From Verrucomicrobiota bacterium (GTDB taxonomy: Bacteria > Verrucomicrobiota > Verrucomicrobiia > Opitutales > Opitutaceae): 64,000 nucleotides of DNA. Position 1 is the first letter of the stretch. Each line of letters opens with the position of its first letter. Positions 53,489-61,685 of this stretch are shown one piece after another. The notes under the pieces are model-generated. The model searched no databases. It was not told the origin of the DNA and saw nothing but the letters and a program-made list of their open reading frames with translations. The stretch covers positions 359,381 through 423,380 of the forward strand of contig JAEWQP010000030.1 of assembly GCA_023399155.1 (NCBI GenBank). Reading direction: 5' to 3'. Position numbers and translations under genes: made by a program.

Positions 53489-54190
53489 ATGAACGAAAAC
53501 GAATTCGACGGTCTCTCGGACAACGACTGGGACGAGTCGTGGGACTTCGCCTGGACCGAGTTTGACTGGGAGAAACACCTGCAGGAGCAGGACAAGACGC
53601 TCCATCGCTATCTCGCGCACTACGAGAAGGTGATCGAGCGCGCGGATCGGATCGACGAGGTGGCCCACTTGATGGGCTGGGACCAGGAGGACTGGACCAA
53701 CGACGACGGGGATTCCAGCAGCGGCGGCGAGGCGGCCGATGGGGAGGACGACGACCAGACGGGTTCGCCGGCCTTCGATCCCTACACCATCCAGAAGCAC
53801 CCCGTCTACATCTCCACCCACGCGCTGTATTTCTGGCTGCACCGCGCCTGGGAATTCCTCGCGCCGGCGTGCGGGCCCAAGGTCCCGATGCGCACCGCCC
53901 TCGGCTTCGCCCGCAGCCTGTCACGGGCGGAACACTACGGCCTGCTCGCGACGCACTCGCTCGACATGGGCGATTTCTCGCTCGTCGTCTGTCAGATCAA
54001 GCGCGGGATGACCGAACTCAACACCGCGTTGCGCACGTTGCAGATGATCGGGGATGGCATCCATCCCGCGGTGGCGCAGTTCCGCCACCAGGCGCTCACG
54101 CGCATCTTCGACATCCGCGAGATCTGGCTGCGGGTGATGCGCGACTGCCGCGAAGAACTCGACCGCCGCGTCTCCGAAGAGGAGAACTGA
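53489..54190 (+). CDS. Conserved acidic protein of unknown function
   Basis: The 233-residue protein starts at ATG 53489 (MNENEFDGLSDNDWDESWDF). The long upstream open frame (from 53258) is Arg/Pro-rich and unlikely. The first 100 residues are very acidic with many Trp and Asp; an Asp/Gly/Ser linker (DDGDSSSGGEAADGEDDD) follows, then a helical C-terminal half (WEFLAPACGPKVPMRTALGF). No family is recognised. It is monocistronic, divergent from the acylphosphatase operon. It could be a soluble protein-binding factor; nothing suggests an enzyme. Confidence 0.75.
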   Translation: MNENEFDGLSDNDWDESWDFAWTEFDWEKHLQEQDKTLHRYLAHYEKVIERADRIDEVAHLMGWDQEDWTNDDGDSSSGGEAADGEDDDQTGSPAFDPYTIQKHPVYISTHALYFWLHRAWEFLAPACGPKVPMRTALGFARSLSRAEHYGLLATHSLDMGDFSLVVCQIKRGMTELNTALRTLQMIGDGIHPAVAQFRHQALTRIFDIREIWLRVMRDCREELDRRVSEEEN

Positions 54191-54866
54191 GCGCACAGAC
54201 CGCGCGATCCGAAGCTGCGTCGAGTCCGCTTTCATGCTGCCCGCCCCGACCGTGTGGTGGACCCGGCCGGGTGCGCTCGGCGTGTGAGGTGCCTACCTGA
54301 TGAGACCCGGTCGGCGCCGTGCTCAAGGGCAAGCAGTTGATCTCGACGAGTGTCCTGCCCACGACCGTCGGGGCTTCGCCCTGCACCTGCGGTGCACCCT
54401 TCTCCGGCCCGCTCTGCAGCGGGCCTGCGTCGAACCCCGTCGTGGGTTCTCATCCCCCGCGCTGCCGAAACATCCGCCGGCCCTCGTTTCTCGACGCTCG
54501 TCCCTCGACAAAAATGGCGGAGAGAGGGGGATTGGCTCGCTGCGCTCGGGGCTTCGCCCTGCACCTGCGGTGCACCCTTCTCCGGCCCGCTGCCGCGGGC
54601 CTGCGTCGAACCCCGTCGTGGGTTCTCATCCCCCGCGCTGCCGAAACATCCGCCGGCCCTCGTTTCTCGACGCTCGTCCCTCGACAAAAGTGGCGGAGAG
54701 AGGGGGATTGGCTCGCTGCGCTCGGGGCTTCGCCCTGCACCTGCGGTGCACCCTTCTCCGGCCCGCTACCGCGGGCCTGCGTCGAACCCCGTCGTGGGTT
54801 CTCATCCCCCGCGCTGCCGAAACATCCGCCCGCCCTCGTTTCTCGACGCTCGTCCCTCGACAAAAG
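54191..54866. other. Gap with tRNA-derived tandem array
   Basis: This 676-bp gap downstream of tRNA-Ser contains the 176-bp tandem repeat array (54370-54866) and about 180 bp of unique sequence. All three plus-strand frames are open across the array because 176 is not a multiple of 3 and the unit has no stop in any plus frame; I do not call genes there. Confidence 0.7.
54370..54866 (-). repeat. Tandem array of a 176-bp unit containing the tRNA-Ser 3' end
   Basis: The unit starts with GGGGCTTCGCCCTGCACCTG at 54370, 54548 and 54724. The last unit runs into the tRNA. The 19-bp tRNA 3' segment TGGCGGAGAGAGGGGGATT occurs at 54515 and 54691, and in the tRNA itself at 54867, spaced exactly 176 bp. 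Copies differ at only a few positions (such as CTCTGCAGC/CTGCCGC/CTACCGC), so duplication is recent. The transcribed strand contains strong hairpins (GGCCCGC-GGCA-GCGGGCC; TGCACC-GCA-GGTGCA). Confidence 0.9.
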
Positions 54867-54959
54867 TGGCGGAGAGAGGGGGATTCGAACCCCCGATACG
54901 GCTTTTGGCCGTATGCCGGTTTAGCAAACCAGTGCTTTAGACCACTCAGCCATCTCTCC
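54867..54959 (-). tRNA. tRNA-Ser (GCT)
   Basis: On the minus strand, 5' GGAGAGATGGCTGAG starts at 54959. An acceptor stem GGAGAGA/TCTCTCC, D-arm, anticodon loop with GCT at about 54924, a long variable arm (CATACGGCCAAAAGCCGTATC) and T-loop GTTCGAATC follow. The discriminator G and encoded CCA end at 54867. A long variable arm and GCT decode Ser AGC/AGT. Upstream TTGACC (55019-55014) may be the -35 box. Downstream lies the tandem array that repeats the 3' end. Confidence 0.97.
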
Positions 54960-55159
54960 GAGGTCAGAAAGCGAAACTCCCGCGCACGATGCTCGCGATC
55001 GTTGCCCTGACAAGGTCAAATCGTTGTCGAAACCGACTTTGGGGAACCCCATACAACACGGCGGGTCGTTGCTCTTTCGCCAACCTGGATTACCCTGATC
55101 GGACCCAATTCGGCGTTGATCGACTCGTTTCCGCCGAGAAACTTCAGCCGTTTATCATT

Positions 55160-55813
55160 ATGGAACGCACCGTCTGGATCATCATCACCGTCATCGCTCT
55201 CGCCCTAGCCGCCTTCTTCGGCGTCCGCGGCTTGAACAGCGGGAAGTTGTCCCAGGCCGAACGCGAGCAGGCGGCGGCCATCGAACGCGAGCTCGAACAG
55301 AGTCGGCGCGCCACCAAGGATGCCGCCCGACGGGCCGATCAGGAGGCCGAAGCCCGCCTGATGGCCGAAGAGGCCGCCAAGCAGCGCGCGGAAGCCGAGG
55401 CCCGCCGCCTCGCCCAGGTTCAGGCCGAGCGCCAGGAACAGGAAGCCGCCCTGAAACGCGCCGAGGAGGAAGCGGCGAAGGCCGCCAGTGAAATCGAGCG
55501 CATCCGGATGGAGCGCGCACGGCTCGAGTCCGAATCACGCAAGCTGGCCGAGCTCCGCGCCCAGGAGGCCGCCGAGGCGCAGCGCAAGCTGGCCGATGCC
55601 CAGAAGGCCCTCGCCGAGACCGAGCGCGTCAAGAACGCCGAGATCGAGCGCCAGGCCGCGCTCATCGCCTCCTACAGCCGCCAGCCGGCGCTCGCCGCCG
55701 CCTCGGCCGAAGGCAAGGAAAAGGGCCCGGCCCCGCGGCGCTTCATCATGCCGCAGGACTACAAGCGCTCGAGCCACTACAACCTGCCGCTCCTGCGCTC
55801 GAGCGAGGAGTAG
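55160..55813 (+). CDS. Membrane-anchored coiled-coil protein, function unknown
   Basis: The 217-residue protein starts at ATG 55160 with an N-terminal hydrophobic helix (VWIIITVIALALAAFFGV). About 150 residues of Ala/Glu/Arg/Lys-rich heptad sequence (AEARLMAEEAAKQRAEAEAR and similar) follow, then a short C-terminal part ending in ...PLLRSSEE. It is probably anchored in the inner membrane with a long periplasmic coiled coil. No domain is known to me; similar proteins act as envelope spacers. Long Ala/Glu/Arg coiled coils often score spuriously, so function is open. Not part of an operon. Confidence 0.75.
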   Translation: MERTVWIIITVIALALAAFFGVRGLNSGKLSQAEREQAAAIERELEQSRRATKDAARRADQEAEARLMAEEAAKQRAEAEARRLAQVQAERQEQEAALKRAEEEAAKAASEIERIRMERARLESESRKLAELRAQEAAEAQRKLADAQKALAETERVKNAEIERQAALIASYSRQPALAAASAEGKEKGPAPRRFIMPQDYKRSSHYNLPLLRSSEE

Positions 55814-55864
55814 TATTCGGTTGGCACCTACGAACGCCGTCCCCGCCCGCGCGGCGAGGGCGGC

Positions 55865-56647
55865 TCAGTCCCGCCGTTGCGCCACCCAGAAGCGGCACTC
55901 GTCGGCGAACTCCCGCACGTCCGGCGGCTCGTTGGCGATGAGGGCGCGGGCCCGGTCGTCGACATGCCTCCATCCCGCGGAGGCGAGGTCCTCGATCACC
56001 TCGGATCGGTCCGGTACGTGGATGAAGATCCGCCCCTCCGGATTGTCGATCAGCCGGTCGCCGAACTCCAGAAGCGCGGGATCCCGCCGCCCCGCCCGCC
56101 AGCGCTCCCGTTCGTCGCGCCAGTAATCCATCTGGCCGGCCATGTCGCGGTCATGCGTGGTGAAAACGAGGGCGCCGCCCGGCGCCACGACGCGGCGAAT
56201 CTCGCCCAATGCCCGACGCCGGTTCTCGCGCCCGGGAATCTGCATCAGGCCGTTGAAGGCAAAGATGGCGCCCGTGAACGAGCCGGACGAAAACGGCAGG
56301 GCCAGGGCATCGCCGTCCCAGAATTCCACGGCGAGTCCCATGGCGTCGGCCAGGCGGCGGGCCTCCGCAACCATGGGCGCGCAGGTATCCACGCCCACCA
56401 CCCCCGGAAAGCCCAGGCGCGCGAGCCCCAAGGCCACCCGACCGGCGCCACAGCCGACATCGAGCAGCCGGTCGGTCTTGTGAAAGGCCTGGGAGAAGAG
56501 GCGCTCCTCCGACCTCCAGAGGCCGAGCGACGCTGCCGCACGCGCATAGTGCTCGACGGCAACAGGTTCGGCTAGCCACGCCCGAACAAGGTCAGCTTTC
56601 ACAGGGCCTTGCGGGTTCTTATAAAATCCAGCTTGCATTCCGTTCAT
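55865..56647 (-). CDS. Class I SAM-dependent methyltransferase
   Basis: The 260-residue protein has motif I in DRLLDVGCGAGRVALGLARL, a second acidic residue in VVGVDTCAPMVAEAR, and FNGLMQIPGRENRRRAL at the motif IV region, typical of small-molecule methyltransferases of the UbiE/SmtA type. The substrate is unknown. ATG 56647 or 56638 are both possible starts. It is divergent from rplU; the region between holds the rplU promoter candidate, which overlaps its own start. Confidence 0.85.
   Translation of the reverse strand: MNGMQAGFYKNPQGPVKADLVRAWLAEPVAVEHYARAAASLGLWRSEERLFSQAFHKTDRLLDVGCGAGRVALGLARLGFPGVVGVDTCAPMVAEARRLADAMGLAVEFWDGDALALPFSSGSFTGAIFAFNGLMQIPGRENRRRALGEIRRVVAPGGALVFTTHDRDMAGQMDYWRDERERWRAGRRDPALLEFGDRLIDNPEGRIFIHVPDRSEVIEDLASAGWRHVDDRARALIANEPPDVREFADECRFWVAQRRD
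56597..56625 (+). promoter_or_regulatory. Candidate promoter of rplU-rpmA
   Basis: TTTCAC (56597-56602), a 17-bp spacer and TATAAA (56620-56625) lie 57 bp before the rplU ATG and overlap the 5' end of the divergent methyltransferase gene. Good -10 match and spacing. Confidence 0.5.
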
Positions 56648-56681
56648 GCACAGGGCTCACTGACCGTTTCACTTTTTCCGA

Positions 56682-56996
56682 ATGAAAGCGACGATTCTCA
56701 CCCAAGGGAAGCAATTCACGGTCAGCGAGGGCGACGTCCTCGTGGTCGATCGCTTCCCCAACACCGAAGCGGGCTCGACCGTGGAGATCAATGAGGTGCT
56801 CACAGCCGGCGAAGGCGCCGATCTGCGCGTGGGCACACCGAAACTGGCCGGCGCCTCCGTGAAGGCGACCGTGATCGAGAACCGCCGCGGCGACAAGATC
56901 ATCGTATTCAAGAAGAAGAAGCGCAAGGGTTACGAGCGCACGCAGGGCCACCGCCAGGAGCTCTCCGTGATCAAGATCGACTCGATCACCGCCTGA
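56682..56996 (+). CDS. rplU: 50S ribosomal protein L21
   Basis: The 104-residue protein begins MKATILTQGKQFTVSEGDVL and has the L21 pattern with VEINEVLTAGEGADLRVGTP and the basic KKKKRKGYERTQGHRQ loop. It binds 23S rRNA in the large subunit. It starts at ATG 56682, 28 bp before rpmA, the usual bacterial rplU-rpmA pair. The obgE gene, often third in the operon, is not present. Confidence 0.97.
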   Translation: MKATILTQGKQFTVSEGDVLVVDRFPNTEAGSTVEINEVLTAGEGADLRVGTPKLAGASVKATVIENRRGDKIIVFKKKKRKGYERTQGHRQELSVIKIDSITA

Positions 56997-57024
56997 TCCA
57001 CCACCTTCAAAGCAACCACCCACC

Positions 57025-57273
57025 ATGGCTCACAAGAAAGGTCAAGGGACCTCCAAGAACGGCCGCGACAGCCACTCGAAGCGCCTCGGCGTGAAGCGCT
57101 ACGGCGGCGAGTCCGTCCTCGCCGGCACGATCATCGTCCGTCAGCGCGGCACGAAGTTTCACCCCGGCACGAACGTCGGCCTGGGCCGCGATTTCACCCT
57201 GTTCGCCCTCTCGGACGGCGTGGTGAAGTTCGACCGCCAGCACAGCTCCGTCTCCGTTCAGGCCAACGCCTGA
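57025..57273 (+). CDS. rpmA: 50S ribosomal protein L27
   Basis: The 82-residue protein is MAHKKGQGTSKNGRDSHSKR...; it has the L27 signature KRYGGESVLAGTIIVRQRGTKFHPG. It contacts the peptidyl-transferase centre of the large subunit. ATG 57025 follows rplU by 28 bp and a strong terminator follows at 57304. Confidence 0.98.
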   Translation: MAHKKGQGTSKNGRDSHSKRLGVKRYGGESVLAGTIIVRQRGTKFHPGTNVGLGRDFTLFALSDGVVKFDRQHSSVSVQANA

Positions 57274-57303
57274 GTTGTCGCTCAGCCCGCCTGCCGAATT
57301 TTC

Positions 57304-57340
57304 AAAACCCTCCGTCGTCGTGACGGAGGGTTTTTTGTTT
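57304..57340 (+). terminator. Terminator of rplU-rpmA
   Basis: A 13-bp stem (AAAACCCTCCGTC and its complement) with loop GTCGT ends in TTTTTTG, 31 bp after the rpmA stop. A classic intrinsic terminator. Confidence 0.93.
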
Positions 57341-57510
57341 CTGCCCCGCGCGTGGCTACCGCGGCCCCTAAACCGCTCTGCGCCTCGGCAGGCGCAGCCA
57401 ACCGGTTGCCCCCCTCGTCGGCGAGACCGGCTTCGCCCGCGAGACACCGTGCCGATTAGGAAAGTGCAATCCGCCGTCCGACGCCTCATGGTCCCTTGCC
57501 ACACTCACCC

Positions 57511-57807
57511 ATGAATCCCCGCATGGAGAAACTGCTGCGTCAGCGCGCACTCGTGCAGGAGCATTTGCGCTGGCTGGAGGGCGAGATCGCGGCCGAGTCG
57601 GGCTCCAAGCTCTCGCCGCCGGATCCGCAGCAAGAGAGCGCCAACCCGCGCGCCGCCAACCCCACACCTGAGGTGCGAGCCGCGGAGTTATCCGAACCCA
57701 ATGTGCGCGGCATCCACAGCGAGGTGCGGACCGGGTGCCTGCTCTACTTCGGCCTGGCCTGCCTCGCCCTCGGACTGATCGTCGCATTCATCTACTGGCG
57801 CTACTGA
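57511..57807 (+). CDS. Small C-terminally anchored membrane protein, unknown
   Basis: The 98-residue protein starts at ATG 57511 (MNPRMEKLLRQRAL). It has a charged N-terminal half with a Gln/Ser/Pro linker (LSPPDPQQESANPRAANP) and a C-terminal helix LLYFGLACLALGLIVAFIYW. It is probably tail-anchored in the inner membrane. No family recognised. It precedes xseB by 64 bp on the same strand and may share its promoter. Confidence 0.6.
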   Translation: MNPRMEKLLRQRALVQEHLRWLEGEIAAESGSKLSPPDPQQESANPRAANPTPEVRAAELSEPNVRGIHSEVRTGCLLYFGLACLALGLIVAFIYWRY

Positions 57808-57871
57808 GTGCGCGCGCGAAGGCCCGGAAAGATTGGTTTGAAAACAGCTTCCGGCGGACCATGTTTGCGGC

Positions 57872-58120
57872 GTGAAGTCTCCCCCGGAAAACGAACTTTC
57901 CTTTGAAGACGCGCTCGAGCAGCTCGAGCAGCTCGTCGCGCGCATGGAATCCGGGGAACTCCCGCTCGCGGAGATGATCGACCGCTTTGAGGAAGGCAAC
58001 CGATTGCTGGGCCTGTGCAGCAAGCGTCTGCAGGATGCAGGACGAAAGATCGAGCTCCTGCGCCAGGATCGCGAAAGCAAGGCGATCTCCCTCGAGAATT
58101 TTGATCCGGACCAATCGTGA
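57872..58120 (+). CDS. xseB: Exodeoxyribonuclease VII small subunit
   Basis: The 82-residue protein has the XseB pattern SFEDALEQLEQLVARMESGELPLAEMIDRFEEG, then GLCSKRLQDAGRKIELL. It pairs with XseA (not in this window) to degrade single-stranded DNA. The start is GTG 57872. Its end overlaps the dxs start by 4 bp (GTGA), a common arrangement in bacteria. Confidence 0.95.
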   Translation: MKSPPENELSFEDALEQLEQLVARMESGELPLAEMIDRFEEGNRLLGLCSKRLQDAGRKIELLRQDRESKAISLENFDPDQS

Positions 58121-60099
58121 GTACACCGCCCCCCGGTGGTGACGGCCAGCACGGTGCGCCGAGTGGTGCGCCCGCCTCCCCGGTTCACCCGCCCATCCTT
58201 CCCACCCTGACGTCGCCCGCGGACGTGCGCCAGCTGCCGCGCGAATTGCTGCCGCAGCTCTGTCGCGAGATCCGCGAGCGCCTCGTTCAGGTCACCTCAG
58301 TCAACGGCGGCCATCTCGGCCCGAACCTCGGCGTGGTCGAGCTCACGGTCGCGATGCACCTGGTCTTCGAGACACCCGAGGACAACTTCGTCTTCGACGT
58401 GGCCCACCAGGGCTACGTGCACAAGCTTCTCACCGGGCGCAACGACGCGCGCTTCGACCTGATCCGCAGGACCGGTGGCTACAGCGGGTTCCTCACCCGT
58501 CCGGAGAGCCCGCACGATTGCTACGGCGCGGGTCACGCCGGCACGGCGCTGTCGGCTGCGCTCGGCATGGCGGTGGCGCGCGACCAGCGCGGCACGAAGG
58601 AACACGTCGTGGCCGTGCTCGGCGACGCCGCGTTCTCCTGCGGGATCACGATGGAGGCGCTCAACAACGTCGCGCACTCCACCAAGCGTCTGATCGTTGT
58701 CCTCAACGACAATAAGTGGTCGATCGCGCGCAACGTCGGCGCGATGTCGCGCTACCTCAACGAGATCATCACCAACCCCACCTACAATCGCCTGCACGAC
58801 GACATGGAGTCGTTCCTCAAGCGCGTGCCGGGCGGCGATTCGATCCTGCGCATCGGCTCGCTCGCCAAGGAAGGGGCGAAAAACATGGTGGTGCCTTCCG
58901 TGCTGTTCGAGAAGTACGGGCTCCGCTATATTGGACCGGTCGATGGTCACAACATTGAGCTGCTGGTGAAGAACCTCGAGTTCGCCAAGCACTCCGAGCA
59001 GCCGATTGTGCTGCATGTGCTCACGGTCAAGGGCAAGGGTTACCCCGCGGCGCTGAGCCATCCCGAGCGCTTCCACGGCACGAGCCCGTTCGAGCCCGAT
59101 TCGGGCGAACCGAAGGCGGGCACGCCGGGCACGCCACCAAACTTCCAGGACGTGATGGGCCACGCGCTCGTGCGGTTCGCGCGGGCCAATCCCAACATCG
59201 TGGGGATCACCGGCGCGATGCCCTCGGGCACCGGCCTCTGCCACCTCGCCGACGCACTGCCCAAGCAGTTTTTCGATGTCGGCATCGCCGAGGAACATGC
59301 GGTGCTCTTCGCCGCCGGGCTCGCCACCAAGGGGATGCACCCGGTTTGCGCGATATACTCCACGTTCCTGCAGCGCGCGTTTGACTGCGTGGTGCACGAC
59401 GTGTGCCTGCAGAACCTGCCGGTCACGTTCTGCATGGACCGCGCCGGGCTTTCGCCCAACGATGGTCCGACCCACCACGGCCTCTTTGACATCGCCTACC
59501 TGCGCTGCGTGCCGGGCGCGATCGTGATGCAGCCGAAGGACGAGGATGAACTCGTCGACATGCTGTACACGTCGGTGAACACAAAAGCCGCGACGTTCAT
59601 CCGCTACCCGCGCGGCGCCGGCGTGGGCGTTCCCGTCAAGCCGCAGCCTGCGATGCTGCCGATCGGCCGCGCCGAGGAGGTGCGCAGCGGAACCGACATC
59701 GTGATCTGGGCGCTCGGCCCGATGGTGCAGGAGGCGCTGGCGCTGAGCGACCGCCTCCTGATCGACGCCGATCTCTCGGTCGGCGTGATCAACGCACGTT
59801 TCGCCAAGCCGCTGGATCGCGACCTTCTTCTCCAGCATGCCCGCTCGCACGCGATGCTCGTGACGATGGAGGACCACGTCATCAGCGGCGGGTTCGGCTC
59901 CGCCGTGCTCGAGGCACTGCAGGAAGCCGGCGTCGCCGTCCCGCTCGAACGCATCGGCTGGCCTGATGTCTTCGTCGAGCACGCGAGCAGCGCCGAAACG
60001 CTGCGGGCCGCCCACGGGATCTCACCCGACGACAACGCACGCCGCATCCTTGAGCGCTTCAAGCAGATCCACCACGACTCGGTGGAAGCGCTGGCCTAG
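58117..60099 (+). CDS. dxs: 1-deoxy-D-xylulose-5-phosphate synthase
   Basis: The 660-residue protein carries the thiamine-diphosphate motif GDAAFSCGITMEALNNVAHS (about 168-187) with NDN further on, the EEHAVLFAAGLATKG segment and CMDRAGLSPNDGPTHHG near residue 445. It condenses pyruvate and glyceraldehyde 3-phosphate to DXP, the first step of the MEP isoprenoid pathway, in the cytoplasm. It is coupled to xseB by a GTGA overlap. The first 25 residues are Pro/Gly-rich and not conserved in this family. Confidence 0.97.
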   Translation: MSTPPPGGDGQHGAPSGAPASPVHPPILPTLTSPADVRQLPRELLPQLCREIRERLVQVTSVNGGHLGPNLGVVELTVAMHLVFETPEDNFVFDVAHQGYVHKLLTGRNDARFDLIRRTGGYSGFLTRPESPHDCYGAGHAGTALSAALGMAVARDQRGTKEHVVAVLGDAAFSCGITMEALNNVAHSTKRLIVVLNDNKWSIARNVGAMSRYLNEIITNPTYNRLHDDMESFLKRVPGGDSILRIGSLAKEGAKNMVVPSVLFEKYGLRYIGPVDGHNIELLVKNLEFAKHSEQPIVLHVLTVKGKGYPAALSHPERFHGTSPFEPDSGEPKAGTPGTPPNFQDVMGHALVRFARANPNIVGITGAMPSGTGLCHLADALPKQFFDVGIAEEHAVLFAAGLATKGMHPVCAIYSTFLQRAFDCVVHDVCLQNLPVTFCMDRAGLSPNDGPTHHGLFDIAYLRCVPGAIVMQPKDEDELVDMLYTSVNTKAATFIRYPRGAGVGVPVKPQPAMLPIGRAEEVRSGTDIVIWALGPMVQEALALSDRLLIDADLSVGVINARFAKPLDRDLLLQHARSHAMLVTMEDHVISGGFGSAVLEALQEAGVAVPLERIGWPDVFVEHASSAETLRAAHGISPDDNARRILERFKQIHHDSVEALA

Positions 60100-60110
60100 C
60101 GGACAGGCAG

Positions 60111-60455
60111 CGAGGAGTGAGTAGCGAGTAGGTCGGCAACGAGCAGTCGGCGGTCCGCCCCTCCCCCCCGCTTTTACTCTTACTCTTTCTCTTTCTCGTT
60201 CTCGTTCTCCTGATCGAGTCAGGTCTCCTGCCCGAGGCAGCCTCTTCCTCGCTCCCAGCCGTCCCTCCCGCCTTACCAATCCCCGGACTCGGCCGCCGGG
60301 AAACCACCGTGGGCCGGGCGAGGTGTCGCGAGGGTGAAGCGCAGTGGGATGAGGATGAGAACGAGAAAGAGTAAGAGTAAGAGAACGATTGGGGGCGCCG
60401 GGGGCGGCTCCCGGCTCGTTCGAGCGACTCGTCACTCGTCACTCGCGACTCGTCA
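60111..60455. repeat. Nested palindromic element: outer GTGACGA arms (7 bp), inner GAGAACGAGAAAG arms (6 bp)
   Basis: Outer left arm GAGGAGTGAGTAGCGAGTAG (60112) and outer right arm 60424-60455, on the minus strand GTGACGAGTCGCGAGTGACG, of 7-bp units. Inner left arm 60171-60210 (ACTCTTACTCTTTCTCTTTC and onward) and inner right arm 60350-60387 (GAGAACGAGAAAGAGTAAGA and onward) of 6-bp units. The element fills nearly all of the 413-bp dxs-carA gap, which has no gene. Confidence 0.8.
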
Positions 60456-60512
60456 CTTTCTAACGAGTTTCCCCTTGCTCGGTCCTGAAAACACCCTTCG
60501 CTCGTTCCTTTA

Positions 60513-61679
60513 ATGAGTACGCGCAAAGAGGGCGTTCTGGCCCTGGAGGATGGCAGTGTGTTCCGCGGTCTCGCCTTTGGCGGGACACGCACGGTGACCG
60601 GCGAGGCGGTGTTCAACACCTCCATGACTGGTTATCAGGAAGTTCTGACAGATCCCTCCTACTTCGGTCAGATCGTGACGATGACCGCCGTGCAGATCGG
60701 CAACTACGGCATCAACCTCGAAGACACCGAGTCCAGCGGACCCAAGGTTTCCGGCTTCGTCGTGCGCGAGCTCAGCAGCATCGCGAGCAACTGGCGTTCG
60801 CAGAGCACATTGGACGAGTACCTGCGCAAGGCCAACATCCCGGGGCTGCACGAGGTCGATACGCGCGCGATCACCAAGAAGCTGCGCGTCCACGGGGCGA
60901 TGAAGGCGTGTCTTTCGACTGAGGACCTGAGCGATGCGGAGGCGGTCCAGCGCGCCCGTGCGTCGGACGGCCTTGTCGGGTTCGACTACGTCAAGGAAGT
61001 CACCTGTGGGAAAACGTTCATCTGGCGCGCGGACGATCCGACGAACGCGCCCTACCTTCCCGTCGGCACGACCTTGGGCGTCGGAAGCCAGCCGGCGCGG
61101 ATCTATCGCGTGGCGGCGTTCGATTTCGGAGCCAAGCACACGATCTTTCGCAAGCTCGTCCGACACGGCTTCGAGGTGCACGTGCTGCCGGCCGACGCCG
61201 ACCCGGATGCCGTGCGCGCGATCAAGCCCGATGGACTTTTTCTTTCCAACGGTCCCGGTGATCCGGCCGCCCTTCCCTACGTCCACAAGACCATCGCCGC
61301 GCTGCTCCCGGAGTTTCCGACCTTCGGCATCTGCCTCGGGCACCAGATGATCACCCACGCGCTGGGCGCCTCGACCTACAAGCTCAAGTTCGGCCATCGC
61401 GGTGGAAACCAGCCGGTCAAGAATCTCGAGACCGGCCGCGTGTCGATCACCTCGCAGAACCACGGCTTCGCCTCCAGTCCCGAGGAACTCGAGAGATGCG
61501 GCGCGCGCGTGACCGAGATCAATCTGAACGACGAGACCGTGGAAGGCCTCCGGCACAAGGAGCTCCCCGTGTTTTCCGTGCAGTACCATCCGGAAGCGGC
61601 CCCGGGCCCGAACGACGCCGATCCGCTCTTCGTGGATTTCTACAACCTCGTCGACGCGCGCGCGCAGGGGAAGGTGTAG
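60513..61679 (+). CDS. carA: Carbamoyl-phosphate synthase small subunit
   Basis: The 388-residue protein has the N-terminal CarA domain (GEAVFNTSMTGYQEVLTDPS) and a class I glutamine amidotransferase domain with LFLSNGPGDPAALP, the catalytic Cys in FGICLGHQM (about residue 274) and the His/Glu pair in QYHPEAAPG (about residue 356). It hydrolyses glutamine to supply ammonia for carbamoyl phosphate, for pyrimidines and arginine. CarB is not adjacent. ATG 60513 lies 58 bp after the repeat element, so its promoter must be in or near the repeat. Confidence 0.97.
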   Translation: MSTRKEGVLALEDGSVFRGLAFGGTRTVTGEAVFNTSMTGYQEVLTDPSYFGQIVTMTAVQIGNYGINLEDTESSGPKVSGFVVRELSSIASNWRSQSTLDEYLRKANIPGLHEVDTRAITKKLRVHGAMKACLSTEDLSDAEAVQRARASDGLVGFDYVKEVTCGKTFIWRADDPTNAPYLPVGTTLGVGSQPARIYRVAAFDFGAKHTIFRKLVRHGFEVHVLPADADPDAVRAIKPDGLFLSNGPGDPAALPYVHKTIAALLPEFPTFGICLGHQMITHALGASTYKLKFGHRGGNQPVKNLETGRVSITSQNHGFASSPEELERCGARVTEINLNDETVEGLRHKELPVFSVQYHPEAAPGPNDADPLFVDFYNLVDARAQGKV

Positions 61680-61685
61680 CTGAAA

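Noticed and set aside
54867..54959. tRNA 3' end as phage or island attachment site
   Set aside because: No integrase or cargo lies between the repeats; the unit is only 176 bp and repeated in tandem.
54300..55010. Overlapping plus-strand ORFs of 196-236 codons in the tRNA array
   Set aside because: All three frames are open because the unit lacks stops and 176 is not a multiple of 3; there is no protein pattern and one frame runs through the tRNA.
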